From an uncultured Rivibacter sp. (GTDB taxonomy: Bacteria > Pseudomonadota > Gammaproteobacteria > Burkholderiales > Burkholderiaceae), in contig CAMLLU010000028.1 in NCBI GenBank assembly GCA_946480925.1, positions 1 through 64,000 on the forward strand: a stretch of DNA of 64,000 nt, written 5' to 3'. Below, piece by piece: positions 26,801 to 35,311 of this stretch. Under the pieces are notes generated by a model that searched no databases, was not told the DNA's origin, and saw only the letters and a program-made list of their open reading frames with translations. Positions within the stretch are counted from its first letter, which is position 1. The number at the start of each line of letters is the position of its first letter. A program made the position numbers and the translations under genes.

Positions 26801-29530
26801 ATCGTCGGGCCGTATCCCATCCTCTCGGCGCGCAAGACGGTGGCGCTGGTGGGTGACGCCAACGGCAACGGCGTGCTCGATCCGCTCGACGTCATCCGCT
26901 ACACCATCAGCATCGACAACCTGTCGGGCCTGGCGGCCACCGGCGTCGCGCTGACCGACCTGGTGCCGGCCAACACGGCCTACGTGGCCGACACCGTGAC
27001 GCTCAACGGCGCCCCGGTGGCGCGGCCCGATGGTGGCGTCTCGCCGCTGTCCACCGGCCTGCGCGTGAACTCTCCGTCGGCGGCCGGCGGCACCATCGCA
27101 CCCCGCTCGAGCGGCGTGGTCACCTTCGACGTGCGCGTGAATGCGGGTGTCGCGGGCGGCACGGTCATCAGCAACCAGGGCAGCGTGGCCAGCACCGAGC
27201 TGCCGAGGCAGCTCACCGATGCCGATGGCAACAATGACAACGGCTACCAGCCGACCACCATCGTCGTCGGCAGCGCGCAGCAGGTGGCCATCACCAAGGC
27301 CGTCACCGTGGTGGGCGGCGGCCCGGCGCTGCCGGGCTCGCAGCTCGAATACCTGGTGATGGTGAGCAACACCGGGGTGGTAGCCGCCACGCAGGTGGTG
27401 GTGACCGACGACCTGGGCACGCAACCGCTGGCGTCGCGCGTCAGCTACGTGGCCGGCTCGGCCACGCTCAACGGTTCGACCACGGGCGTGAGCTTCAGCG
27501 GTGCACTGCTGCGGGCCGACCATGCAGCGACCTACGGCAGCCTGGCGCCGGGCGCCAGCGCGGTGCTGCGCTTCAGGGTGCGCGTTGCCAACGGCCTGCC
27601 GGCAGGCACGCTCATCACCAACACGGCCCAGGTGGCGTGGAACTCTCCGTCGTTGAACGCCTCGGCCAGCGCCACCATCGCGGTGGGAGCCGTCGCCGGC
27701 GCGGCCAGCCTCAACGGCCGCGTGTGGCACGACGCCAACCTCGACAAGCAGCCTGGCTCCGGCGAAGCGCCGCTGCAGGGCTGGACGGTGGAGGTGCTGC
27801 GCAACAACGTGTCGATCGGAACGGTGACCACCGACGCCAACGGGCAGTACGCCATCAACGGCCTGTCGCCCTCGGCCACGGACGCCGACCAGTTCTCGCT
27901 GCGCTTCGTCGCCCCGGGCGCCAGCGCCCGCACGGCCAAGCTCGGCCTCGCCGACTCGGCCTTCACCAACGGCATGCAGTTCATCGGCGGCATCACGGCG
28001 CCTTCCGGCAGCAACCTGCAGAACCTCAACCTGCCGGCGCAGCCCAACGGCGTGGCCTACAACTCGATCGTGCGCACGCCGGTGATGGGCGCCACGCTCA
28101 ACATGGTGCGTGCGGGCAGCACCATGCCGCTGCCTTCCGCGTGCTTCGACGATCCCATCCAGCAAGGGCAGGTCACGCCGGCCGGCGGCTACTACAAGTT
28201 CGACCTGAACTTCAGCGATCCGTCGTGCCCGGCAGGGGGCGCCTACCTCATCCAGGTGGCGCCGCCAGCGGCCTACATGTCGGGCATCTCGCGGGCCATC
28301 CCGCCGGTGTCGCATGCCGACACGGTGTCGTTCTCGGTGCCGGGCTGCCCGGGCACGGCCTCCGACGCCATCGCGACGACGAGCGCCTACTGCGAATCGC
28401 AACCGTCGGAGTTCGCTCCCGGCGTGGCGGTGCCGGCCGGCAGCGTGGGCACCAACCACTACCTGAACCTGACGTTCGGCAACGGCAGCATGCCGGGCAC
28501 GAGCCAGGTCTACAACAACCACATCGCGATCGACCCGCTGCTGGGCAACGCCGTGGCCATCACAAAGGTGGCCGCGCTGCAGAACGTCACACGCGGGCAG
28601 CTGGTGCCCTACACCATCACGGTCACCAACACGCTGCCGGTGACGCTCACTCGGCTCAGCGTGGTCGACACGTTCCCGGCCGGCTTCAAGTACGTGCCGG
28701 GGTCCGGCCGCATCGACGGCCAGAGCGTCGAGCCGACGGCGGCGGGCAACCAGCTCACCTGGAGCAACCTGCAGCTCGCCACCAACACGAAGCGCGTGAT
28801 CCAGCTGATGCTGATCGTGGGCTCGGGCGTGAGCGAAGGCCAGTACGTGAACCGCGCGCAGGTCTTCGCACCGCAGCTGACCACGGCGGCCTCGGGCGAA
28901 GCCACGGCGACGGTGCGCGTGGTGGCCGACCCCACGCTCGATTGCTCCGACGTCATCGGCAAGGTGTTCGACGACGTCAACATGAACGGCTACCAGGACG
29001 AGGGCGAGCATGGCCTGCCCGGCGCGCGACTCGTGACGGCCCGCGGCCTGATCGTGACGACCGATGCGCACGGCCGCTTCCACCTCACCTGCGCAGTGGT
29101 GCCAGACCCCGACCGCGGCTCCAACTTCATCGTCAAGCTCGACGATCGCTCGCTGCCCACCGGCTACCGCGTGACGACCGAGAACCCGCGCGTGCAGCGC
29201 GCCACGCGCGGCAAGATGATCAAGTTCAACTTCGGCGCCACCATCCACAGTGTGGTCAAGCTCGACGTCGCCGACGGCGTGTTCGAGCCCGGCACCGTCG
29301 AGATGCGCATCCAGTGGAAGCAGCGCATGAAGCTGCTGCAGGGCGAGCTGAAGAAGGCGTCGTCCGTGCTGCGGCTCTCATACCTGGCCGAGAACGAGAG
29401 CGAGAGCCTCGTCAAGCAACGGCTCGAGGCCCTCAAGCGCGAGGTCGCAACGACCTGGAAGCGCGAGGGCGGCCATTACGACCTGACCGTCGAAACCGAG
29501 GTCTTCTGGCGAACGGGGGCACCTCGCTGA
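20876..29530 (+). CDS. Giant surface protein of DUF11-type repeats
   Basis: About 2,884 residues. The signal peptide core ALRLLAFVLLLAGGSAAHA ends near residue 53. The start is uncertain: ATGs at 20876, 20912 and 20930 are in frame, the last giving a conventional 35-residue signal, and none has a good ribosome site. The body has about 14 DUF11-like beta-sandwich modules recognised by LxKxx...Y.i.v.N.G......v.D.lP. A Cna-B/SdrD-like module (SLNGRVWHDANLDKQPGSGE) begins near 27710 and a second (VIGKVFDDVNMNGYQDEGEH) near 28957. The C-terminus is charged and helical, with no sortase motif, PEP-CTERM or membrane anchor. Such proteins form long extracellular stalks or adhesins, with isopeptide cross-links likely in some modules. 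It lies 17 bp before the OmpA/barrel gene, its likely anchor. Confidence 0.85.
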   Translation: MIDRAGRLVAAGMGRRSAMSPGARPSAAGGARGLALRLLAFVLLLAGGSAAHAGTAFCRDYPVVNGFYMIDGNDPAITPATLPSSISIDSTDQFRCYIRNFPISAKWPQGLTSTINFANGTTGLVIFENVYYSGNMACSNTQVKIWFANGAYYAPGNNNACQELFIPIEAVRKQAPGATATIGVPFTYTITVPVMYDPATGTYLLQPSPNTLSNATIYDDLSAIGASATYVGNTAFLVNGGTRTPIGALTLGATPATMSSLGIPASDNTRHIVFSSDFNAALTNIAAGTQVEIQMTVVLDNVPANAAGTQFTNTARWWFGRVIDGVNYAPLPGQSGVSPPMTIVEPGLTLQKSASVTNLNVGTAAPFRLNVQNTGASDAWNTTVTDVLPTGMCAFDPSPTVTARLYTSDGTTPASGVLTPGTDYMVTYGSCQLSLAILSAAAKVGPTQRLIVDYQARLDAGVGQGLSFTNVAGATQWFSAAVGSAGRRQYNRTLTDGTPGVLDFQDAATVTSTTQGYFFLKSVGDLTTGTPVATSALPGDRLRYTLQIQNFTFPRLGNITIADDLDALNATTAFVPGSLALASSDLPAGAALTVNPTGGAKGTGSVTISGLELLKDQQYQVQFDVTLASALANGVNVLNQASLSGTDEFGAAWSGVSDNPYVNGPSLLGTTGDATAVRINAPGALAKANTQATAAIGQPFKYRITVPATPVDVPLYDVRIVDNLAASAANLGFVSANVVSGGSWSLTNTGSATSLVIQDVATGIDIPAGGQAVIEITVVLQNTTTNRSGLTFANTASYTYNKVNGDNTSQGAGGGATTPAMTVVEPALAITKAVSYAAPAGKAAGTPAAAGDVLQYTVSVVNNGTAPAYDADVLDLLPANLQLVAGSTTATINGVAVSGFVAQPTVLPSGALVWGARNGDGLLDIPVGSTLVLSYRAGVLSANGTPITNGAYTDWASLNGGVAGERNGAGCPSVTAPNTYCAGPAAATVSAVDPTVLAKAVASDSWTTAPSTAGDATLRVGDTVVYTLTATLREGTTNNVVITDTLPAGMAFDGVVGINGDTSTPYSSSAPFTHGDFSGPVVSGNTVTFGFGNVTNAADNNAANNGFVIQYRARVVNTLAQLPPTQQLQNNAALNYAIGGTAATPKTANAAVNVWQPVLAVSKSGVPAGGDNVLAAGEVVTYTVDIRNTGNAPAYNTQLQDVLPVGMRNAAPVTVSVSLVNAGTALPNLTPAYNNVTGVATWNFVSGVASQYAIPAGETLRVVYRAQSDASLGAGMVLTNRAQVQHYYSLDASDANAAFRKDYGASGVATVQLTTASATALAKQALASTAAIGQPFTYRITLPATPQPTALHDVRVLDDISLATTGVSLSYLSASARLASNARTWATLANAGTATSLVLHDATTGGLDVPAGDQLIVDVVLVLNDDTTNNTAGKQFTNTANYTYNSVNNDTTTQANGAPGASGAVTIVAPSLTLQKSGPATMRLGVPGSFTLNVQNTGTGTAWNAVLSDVLPNVTTAPVGGMCAAAPTGIVARVYQADGVTPVSANLVNGTDFTTSFAGAPSCTLTINLQGTATAIAPTQRLIVTYNASLDAGTNSGITLTNVAGATQWRSANPAVAGTSGYIHTTQNTLTNGTPGVLDFQDAHSLTTESPVLEFRKTVVNLTTGQNPGSTARPGDLMRYTVTLRNVSLLAVNNATLTDELDRLNATAMFVPGSLQLVSAPAGVTSSNNANGGAKGTGALDVRGINIAAAGAPGDAVTVVYEARLAPVINSGSVVRNQAQLASATSQTVSSDDPNVNGADNPAMLGDEDPTRTLIASSPLMQVRKVSQDMTGDAAVLRPGDRLRYTITVKNVGTENATGVSLRDLVPANTTYVAGSTKLNGTAVPDAAGSSALQAGVQIRAPEDATPGALRADSSSTTSNVATITFDVVVNAGVLDGTLISNQGFVNGSGAGSGVFAEVPSDDPRTPAVNDPTRDIVGPYPILSARKTVALVGDANGNGVLDPLDVIRYTISIDNLSGLAATGVALTDLVPANTAYVADTVTLNGAPVARPDGGVSPLSTGLRVNSPSAAGGTIAPRSSGVVTFDVRVNAGVAGGTVISNQGSVASTELPRQLTDADGNNDNGYQPTTIVVGSAQQVAITKAVTVVGGGPALPGSQLEYLVMVSNTGVVAATQVVVTDDLGTQPLASRVSYVAGSATLNGSTTGVSFSGALLRADHAATYGSLAPGASAVLRFRVRVANGLPAGTLITNTAQVAWNSPSLNASASATIAVGAVAGAASLNGRVWHDANLDKQPGSGEAPLQGWTVEVLRNNVSIGTVTTDANGQYAINGLSPSATDADQFSLRFVAPGASARTAKLGLADSAFTNGMQFIGGITAPSGSNLQNLNLPAQPNGVAYNSIVRTPVMGATLNMVRAGSTMPLPSACFDDPIQQGQVTPAGGYYKFDLNFSDPSCPAGGAYLIQVAPPAAYMSGISRAIPPVSHADTVSFSVPGCPGTASDAIATTSAYCESQPSEFAPGVAVPAGSVGTNHYLNLTFGNGSMPGTSQVYNNHIAIDPLLGNAVAITKVAALQNVTRGQLVPYTITVTNTLPVTLTRLSVVDTFPAGFKYVPGSGRIDGQSVEPTAAGNQLTWSNLQLATNTKRVIQLMLIVGSGVSEGQYVNRAQVFAPQLTTAASGEATATVRVVADPTLDCSDVIGKVFDDVNMNGYQDEGEHGLPGARLVTARGLIVTTDAHGRFHLTCAVVPDPDRGSNFIVKLDDRSLPTGYRVTTENPRVQRATRGKMIKFNFGATIHSVVKLDVADGVFEPGTVEMRIQWKQRMKLLQGELKKASSVLRLSYLAENESESLVKQRLEALKREVATTWKREGGHYDLTVETEVFWRTGAPR

Positions 29531-29547
29531 GCGGGTCGAGAACAGAC

Positions 29548-32500
29548 ATGCCAAGAACACTCAACTACTTTGCGCTGTGGCTGCTGGTGCCGGCCGCCGT
29601 GATGGCCCAGGCCACAGCAGACGTGGACAAGCCCGTGATGCAGGGCACGCCGAAGATCGTGACGACGCCCTTGCTCGGAGAAACGGTCGAGAAGCAGCTG
29701 CCGCCCGATGCCGAGTTCACGCCGTGGAAGCTCGACGAGAACAGCCTGCCGCCGCTGGTGAAGGAACGCACCGAGGACAAGGAGGTGCTCGAGAAGAACG
29801 TGCGGACCATCAAGGTGCAGAACCTGCTGCCGCCGATCTACTTCGAGTCCGGCAAGGCCGACATCTCGAAGGAATACGTCGAGAAGGTGCGCAGGATCCT
29901 CGAAGGCATGAAGGACCGCAGGAACGTGCGCCTGCACCTCGTGGGCCACACCGACAACGTGCAGCTCTTCGGCGAGGCGCGCATCCGCTACGTCGACAAC
30001 GACGGCCTCTCGCGCGAACGCGCCGGCGTGTCGGCCGAGTTCTTCCAGAAGGCGCTCGGCCTGCCGCCCGAGTCGGTTACCTACGAAGGCCGTGGCGAAC
30101 GCCAGCCGGTGGCTTCCAATGCCACCGAGGCCGGGCGCGCCAAGAACCGGCGCATGGAGGTGGAGGTCTGGTACGACGAGATCGATGAAAAGCTCGTCAC
30201 CAGGCAGGTGACGGTGCAGGAAGAGCTCAAGCGGGTGAAGGTCTGCCGCATCGAGCAGATGTGCCGCATCAGCTACAAGGAAGGTCACGCCAAGCGCATG
30301 CGCGTGAAGAACCTCATCCCGCCGTTCCACTACCGCGAGGACAGCACGGCGGTGCCTGAGGAATACCAGCAGAAGCTGCTGCAGGTGCTGAACGACCTGG
30401 GCGACAAGCGCAATGTCGTCGTCAAGTTCATCGGCTACAGCGACAACGCACCACTGGCCGGGCGCGACGAGCGAATCTATGCCGACCACGTCGGCATCTC
30501 CAAGGCTCGTGCCCGCCGCCTGGCGCTGGCGATGCAGGACGCGCTCAAGCTGCCGGCCGCCGCCGTCGACAGCGACGGCAAGGGTGCGGCCAACCCGGTT
30601 GCCCCGAACGACACCGAAAGCGGCCGCGCGACCAACCGGCGTGTCGAGGTGGAGTTCTGGTACGACGACGCGTTGAAGGAACTTTCGCCCGAGCCGCAGA
30701 TGTGCCCGGAGTCCCCCGAGCCGGAGACGGTCACGCGCGTCTACGAGTCGCCCAACATCACCATCAAGCCGGTCGTCTACGAGAACGGCAAGCCGGTGCT
30801 GCCGCCCAACTACGCCGCCGATCTCGCCAGCGTGATGGCCGAGATCAAGGGCAGGACGCGGGTGCGCCTGCGTTTCATCGGCACTACCGCCACCGAGCGG
30901 CTCGACCGCCGCACGGCGCTGGCGTATGGCGACGACATTGGCCTCTCCACCGCGCGTGCCCGCACCGTGATGGACGCGGTGGGCACGCAGTTGGGCCTCA
31001 AGCCGGGACAATCCGAGCACGAGGGCCACGGCTACGTGCAGACCAGCGACGTGATCAACAACGGCTTCGTCGAGGCCGAGGTCTCGCGTGTGCAGGCCCA
31101 GGTGGTCTACGACGAGCTCGTGGACGTCGACAACCTCGAGGGACTCGACGTCACCCGCTTCGTGCGCGACGTGAGCGTGGCCAACCCGTATGCGCTCAAC
31201 CTGATGCGCATCACGGTGGACGGCAAGCCGCTGGACGACCCGGGCAAGAGCATTCCCGACGTGCAGCGCTGCACCGACGTGGCGCTGGAGAAGGCGAGCA
31301 TCCAGTTCAAGTACGACAACCTCGACGTCAAGCCGCGATTGAACGTGACAGCCTGGCCGCAATCGGTGCGCTTCCAGGACGACCCGGCTACCGACGTGGT
31401 CGACGACGCGGTGCAGTTCAAGGCCTACTCGAACTTCCCGGCGTTCATTGCCAGGAGCGAAGTGCGCCTCTTCGACAAGGACAAGTCCGTGCAGGGTGAG
31501 CCCCTGGCAGTGGTGGCGCTCGACACGGAGGGCCGCGGCAAGTGGCGGGCCGAGCTGCCGTCGTATTCGGCGCCCGGGCGCGACCTCAAGTACGTGCTGC
31601 GGGTGTACGACAAGGACGACAACTTCGACGAAACCGCGGCGCAGTCGCTGTGGGTTATCGACACCCTTGCGCCCGACGTGGCGGAGAAGGACGCCGAGCG
31701 CGAACTCGCCGCGGGCTGGGGCGAGAGCCGCCTGGCGGTCGAGAACATCCCGCTGCACGGCGGTGCCATCAAGGTGTTCGGCACCGACATCCCGCCCGGC
31801 CACCGCGTATCCGCCGTCGGCCGTGACGTGCCCGTGTCCGACGACTACAAGTTCGTCGTCGAGGAGATCCTGCCGCAGGGCCTGCACACGGTGGAAGTGT
31901 CTGTGCTCGACGCCGACGGCAACGGCGAGATGTACCTGCGCGACCTGGGCTTCGACAGGAACGATTGGTTCTACGTGGCCATTGCCGACGTCACGGCGGC
32001 GCGGTCGTCCACCAGCGGGCCGGCCAAGCTGGTTGCCCCCGACAACGCGCACTACGACGACAACACGTCGATCGATGGTCGCTTCGCCTTCTTCACGCGC
32101 GGCAAGTTCGGCGACCAATGGAAGCTGACGGCCAGTGCCGACACGCTCGAAGGCCCTTTCGACAAGCTGTTCAGCAACTTCATGGACAAGACGCCGGACG
32201 CGATGTTCCGGCGCATCAACCCCGACTACTACTACCCCACCTACGGTGATGACAGCACCACGGAAGAGGCAGCGCCCACGCTCGGAAAGTTCTACGTCAA
32301 GCTGAGCAACCGCGCGAACTACGGCCTGTGGGGCAACTTCAGGATCGGCTACACCGACAACAGCCTGGCACACGTGGACCGCACGCTGTACGGCGCGAAC
32401 CTGCACTACGAGCCGGTGTCGGCCACGCCCTTCGGCGAGAAGCGCCTCGTGCTCGACGGCTTTGCCGCACAGCCCGGCACGGTGGCCGGCCGCGACGAGT

Positions 32501-34671
32501 TCCGCGGCACCGGCGGGTCGCTGTACTACCTCAAGCACCAGGACGTCCTCACGGGCTCGGAGCGCGTGCGCATCGAGGTCCGCGACAAGGCCTCGGGCCT
32601 CGTGGTGGCCGTGAAGAACCTGGTGCCGGTGCAGGACTACACGATCGACTATCTGCAAGGGCGCGTGCTGCTGTCGTCACCGCTGTCACCGGTGGTGAGC
32701 GACAACCTCCTCGTGGCGAGCGACGTGAGCCCGGGCAACGAGGCATACCTCGTCGTGCGGTACGAGTACTCCACCGGCTTCGAGGAACTCGACAACGTGT
32801 CGACCGGTGGCCGAGTGCAGTACTGGGTGACCGACCGCGTGCGGCTGGGCACGACGGCCAACAAGAACACCGACCCCGGCGCCGAGAACACCTTGTTGGC
32901 CGGCGACGTGACGTGGCGCCTGAGCGCCACCACGTGGCTCAAGCTCGAGACCGGTACGACCAAGGGGACGGGGGCCACGGCCTATGGCTCCAGCGACGGC
33001 GGCTTCAGTTTCGCTTCGACCACGGCGACGAGCGCTACACCGGTGACGCAGGTAGCCGACGAAGGGCGCCACGGTGCGACCCGCATCGATGGCGGTGTGG
33101 ACTTGAAGGACGTGTACCAGGCCGCCAACGGCCAGGTGACCTTCTATCACCAGTCTGTGGAAGGCGGCTATGCGGCACCGGGCGCGATGGCGCTGACCGA
33201 CGTGAACCAGAAGGGCTTGTCGGTGAAGACCGCCATCACGGAGCGGGTGAGTCTGCAGGCCAAGATGGACAAGCGATCGCAGGATCTGTCGCTCGACACG
33301 TCCGCGCTCGAGGTCAACGCCGACTACCGGCTGGGCGACCACTGGAAGCTCAGCTCCGGCGTGCGCAAGGACGGCCGCACCGACCACTCTCCGGTGGTGC
33401 CCGCGACCCAGGTGCAGGGCGAGCGCACCGACGTCGTGGTGCGCGCCGGCTACGACTCGCTGGGCAAGTGGGCAGCCTACGGCTACGTGCAAGACACGGC
33501 CTCGACCACCGGCAACCGCGAAAGCAACGGACGCATCGGAGCAGGAGGGGCGTACCGCGTCAGCGAACGCCTCAGAGTGAGCGGCGAAGTCTCAGGCGGC
33601 GACCTGGGTGTGGGTGCGCGGCTCGGTACCGAACTGCTGCTTTCCGACAAGACCACCACCTATCTCAACTACGCGCTGGAGAACGAGCGCACCGACAACG
33701 GCGTGCTCGCCAACAAGGGCAGCATGAGTGCCGGTGCCAAGAGCCGCTATTCGGAAACGACCACCGTCTTCGGCGAAGAGAAATACGCGCACGGCGACGT
33801 GCCGACCGGCCTGCTGCATTCGGTGGGTGTTGAATACAAGCCGGATCAGCGCTGGAATTTCGGCGCGCACGTCGACGCCGGCACGCTGCGCGACAACCTC
33901 ACGGGCGCGAAGATGGAACGCTCCGGCTTTGCCGTGTCGACCGGTTATGGCTTCGACGCGATCAAGGTTTCGACGCTACTCGAATACCGGCGCGACCAGG
34001 TCCAGTCCCCCATCGACCTCACGTACTCCAGCCGCAAGAACTTCCTCACGAAGAACAGCCTGAAGTACCAGATCAACCCGGACTGGCGCTTCATCGGCAA
34101 GCTGAACTATTCGAAGAGCGACAGCTCGCTCGGTGAGTTCTATGGAGGCAGCTACACCGAGGCCGTCATGGGCTACGCCTACCGCCCGGTGGACAGCGAT
34201 CGCCTGAACGCGCTCGTGAAGTACACCTACTTCTACAACCTGCCGTCGTCAGGGCAGGAGCTGGTGCCGAACACTGCGGTCTCGTACATCCAGAAGAGCC
34301 ACATCGTCTCGTTCGACACCATCTACGACCTCACGCCGCGCTGGTCGGTAGGTGGCAAGTACGCGCGCAGGATGGGGCAGGTGAGCCAGGACCGCGTCAA
34401 CCCGGTGTTCTTCGACAGCACGGCCAACCTGTACATCGCCCGCGCGGACTGGCACGTCGTGCGGATGTGGGACTTTGCGATCGAAGGGCGCATGTTGTCG
34501 GTGGAGCAGGCACAGGACAGCCGGCGCGGTGCGCTGGTGGCGGTCTACCGCGTGTTGAGCGACCACATCAAGCTGGGAGGCGGGTGGAACTTCACCGATT
34601 TTTCGGACGACCTCACCAACCTGAGCTACACCCACCGTGGCGCGTTCCTCAATCTTGTGGCGAAGTTCTGA
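29548..34671 (+). CDS. Outer-membrane protein with three OmpA-like domains and C-terminal beta-barrel
   Basis: A 1,707-residue exported protein (signal MPRTLNYFALWLLVPAAVMA). Three OmpA-like peptidoglycan-binding domains lie at about 92-211, 255-378 and 410-525. The first two keep GHTD/GYSD and NRR(M/V)EVE; the third has GTTA and VSRVQAQ, so its diaminopimelate-binding residues are lost. An Ig-like beta region (about 550-800) follows. The rest, to a terminal NLVAKF, alternates hydrophobic and polar residues and ends in Phe, the signature of an outer-membrane barrel. This order is the reverse of OmpA. It probably anchors or exports the upstream giant protein while gripping peptidoglycan. Co-transcribed with that gene. 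Confidence 0.85.
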   Translation: MPRTLNYFALWLLVPAAVMAQATADVDKPVMQGTPKIVTTPLLGETVEKQLPPDAEFTPWKLDENSLPPLVKERTEDKEVLEKNVRTIKVQNLLPPIYFESGKADISKEYVEKVRRILEGMKDRRNVRLHLVGHTDNVQLFGEARIRYVDNDGLSRERAGVSAEFFQKALGLPPESVTYEGRGERQPVASNATEAGRAKNRRMEVEVWYDEIDEKLVTRQVTVQEELKRVKVCRIEQMCRISYKEGHAKRMRVKNLIPPFHYREDSTAVPEEYQQKLLQVLNDLGDKRNVVVKFIGYSDNAPLAGRDERIYADHVGISKARARRLALAMQDALKLPAAAVDSDGKGAANPVAPNDTESGRATNRRVEVEFWYDDALKELSPEPQMCPESPEPETVTRVYESPNITIKPVVYENGKPVLPPNYAADLASVMAEIKGRTRVRLRFIGTTATERLDRRTALAYGDDIGLSTARARTVMDAVGTQLGLKPGQSEHEGHGYVQTSDVINNGFVEAEVSRVQAQVVYDELVDVDNLEGLDVTRFVRDVSVANPYALNLMRITVDGKPLDDPGKSIPDVQRCTDVALEKASIQFKYDNLDVKPRLNVTAWPQSVRFQDDPATDVVDDAVQFKAYSNFPAFIARSEVRLFDKDKSVQGEPLAVVALDTEGRGKWRAELPSYSAPGRDLKYVLRVYDKDDNFDETAAQSLWVIDTLAPDVAEKDAERELAAGWGESRLAVENIPLHGGAIKVFGTDIPPGHRVSAVGRDVPVSDDYKFVVEEILPQGLHTVEVSVLDADGNGEMYLRDLGFDRNDWFYVAIADVTAARSSTSGPAKLVAPDNAHYDDNTSIDGRFAFFTRGKFGDQWKLTASADTLEGPFDKLFSNFMDKTPDAMFRRINPDYYYPTYGDDSTTEEAAPTLGKFYVKLSNRANYGLWGNFRIGYTDNSLAHVDRTLYGANLHYEPVSATPFGEKRLVLDGFAAQPGTVAGRDEFRGTGGSLYYLKHQDVLTGSERVRIEVRDKASGLVVAVKNLVPVQDYTIDYLQGRVLLSSPLSPVVSDNLLVASDVSPGNEAYLVVRYEYSTGFEELDNVSTGGRVQYWVTDRVRLGTTANKNTDPGAENTLLAGDVTWRLSATTWLKLETGTTKGTGATAYGSSDGGFSFASTTATSATPVTQVADEGRHGATRIDGGVDLKDVYQAANGQVTFYHQSVEGGYAAPGAMALTDVNQKGLSVKTAITERVSLQAKMDKRSQDLSLDTSALEVNADYRLGDHWKLSSGVRKDGRTDHSPVVPATQVQGERTDVVVRAGYDSLGKWAAYGYVQDTASTTGNRESNGRIGAGGAYRVSERLRVSGEVSGGDLGVGARLGTELLLSDKTTTYLNYALENERTDNGVLANKGSMSAGAKSRYSETTTVFGEEKYAHGDVPTGLLHSVGVEYKPDQRWNFGAHVDAGTLRDNLTGAKMERSGFAVSTGYGFDAIKVSTLLEYRRDQVQSPIDLTYSSRKNFLTKNSLKYQINPDWRFIGKLNYSKSDSSLGEFYGGSYTEAVMGYAYRPVDSDRLNALVKYTYFYNLPSSGQELVPNTAVSYIQKSHIVSFDTIYDLTPRWSVGGKYARRMGQVSQDRVNPVFFDSTANLYIARADWHVVRMWDFAIEGRMLSVEQAQDSRRGALVAVYRVLSDHIKLGGGWNFTDFSDDLTNLSYTHRGAFLNLVAKF

Positions 34672-34736
34672 TCCGGATCGTCTGCGTGGCCGGCGCCCGT
34701 TGGCCGGTGCAAGTTGCCGGCCCACAATCCGACGCG

Positions 34737-35279
34737 ATGAGTTTTTCGCAAGGTAGTTTGTCCGTGGAAGAGCGCGAGAAGAAGCTGGGCGTCCTGATGG
34801 TCTGCATGGGCAACATCTGCCGTTCGCCCACGGCGGAAGGGGTGCTGCGTCACAAGCTGCGTGCAGCCGGCCTGGAGAAGCGGGTGAACGTGGCCTCGGC
34901 CGGCACCCACGGCGACTACCACCGCGGCGAGCCACCGGACCGCCGCAGCCAGCAGCATGCGGCCAAGCGGGGCTACGACCTGTCGGCACAGCGGGCGCAA
35001 AAAGTCGAAGCACTGCATTTCGAGCACTTCGACTACATCCTCGCCATGGACGAAGACAACCTGGAATGGCTGCGCGACGCCTGTCCGCCGCAGCACCAGG
35101 CGAAATTGAGGCTGCTGATGGCCTTCGCGCCCAGCAGCGGAGCAGGGGGCGTGCCGGATCCGTACTACGGCGGCCCGGCCGGGTTCGAAGCGGTGCTCGA
35201 CCTGATCGAACAGGCCTGTGAAGCCTTCGTCGACCACCTCGCCCAGCGCCTTTCGAAGGCATCCGCCGGAACTTCCTGA
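34737..35279 (+). CDS. Low-molecular-weight protein-tyrosine phosphatase
   Basis: A 180-residue cytosolic phosphatase. The P-loop CMGNICRS (Cys23 to Arg29, CX5R followed by Ser) is complete, and the general-acid Asp lies in DPYYGG. The first ~15 residues precede the usual LMW-PTP start, so a downstream start is possible, but the ATG at 34737 is the only good one before the P-loop. In related bacteria this gene usually sits between uvrB and iscR. Here it follows the envelope cluster by 65 bp, and a GCCGAC/GTCGGC stem-loop (35286-35304) without a U-run follows it. Confidence 0.92.
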   Translation: MSFSQGSLSVEEREKKLGVLMVCMGNICRSPTAEGVLRHKLRAAGLEKRVNVASAGTHGDYHRGEPPDRRSQQHAAKRGYDLSAQRAQKVEALHFEHFDYILAMDEDNLEWLRDACPPQHQAKLRLLMAFAPSSGAGGVPDPYYGGPAGFEAVLDLIEQACEAFVDHLAQRLSKASAGTS

Positions 35280-35311
35280 GCCATAGCCGACCGAAAAAGT
35301 CGGCTTCACGT

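Noticed and set aside
20933..29248. A 2,771-codon open frame on the minus strand opposite the giant repeat gene
   Set aside because: Its composition is His/Arg/Gly/Ala/Val-rich with no domain, signal peptide or start site. It is the usual antisense shadow of a high-GC gene with G/C in third positions.
20876..29530. Tandem-repeat character considered as a CRISPR array or non-coding satellite
   Set aside because: Repeats are long, divergent and in one continuous reading frame with module boundaries at the protein level.
27637..29547. Extension of the OmpA/barrel protein 637 residues upstream
   Set aside because: That part is frame-shifted read of the repeat gene. The signal peptide at 29548 marks the true start.
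35286..35304. Stem-loop GCCGAC/GTCGGC considered as the phosphatase terminator
   Set aside because: No U-run follows; it lies against the iscR -10 box, so its function is undecided.
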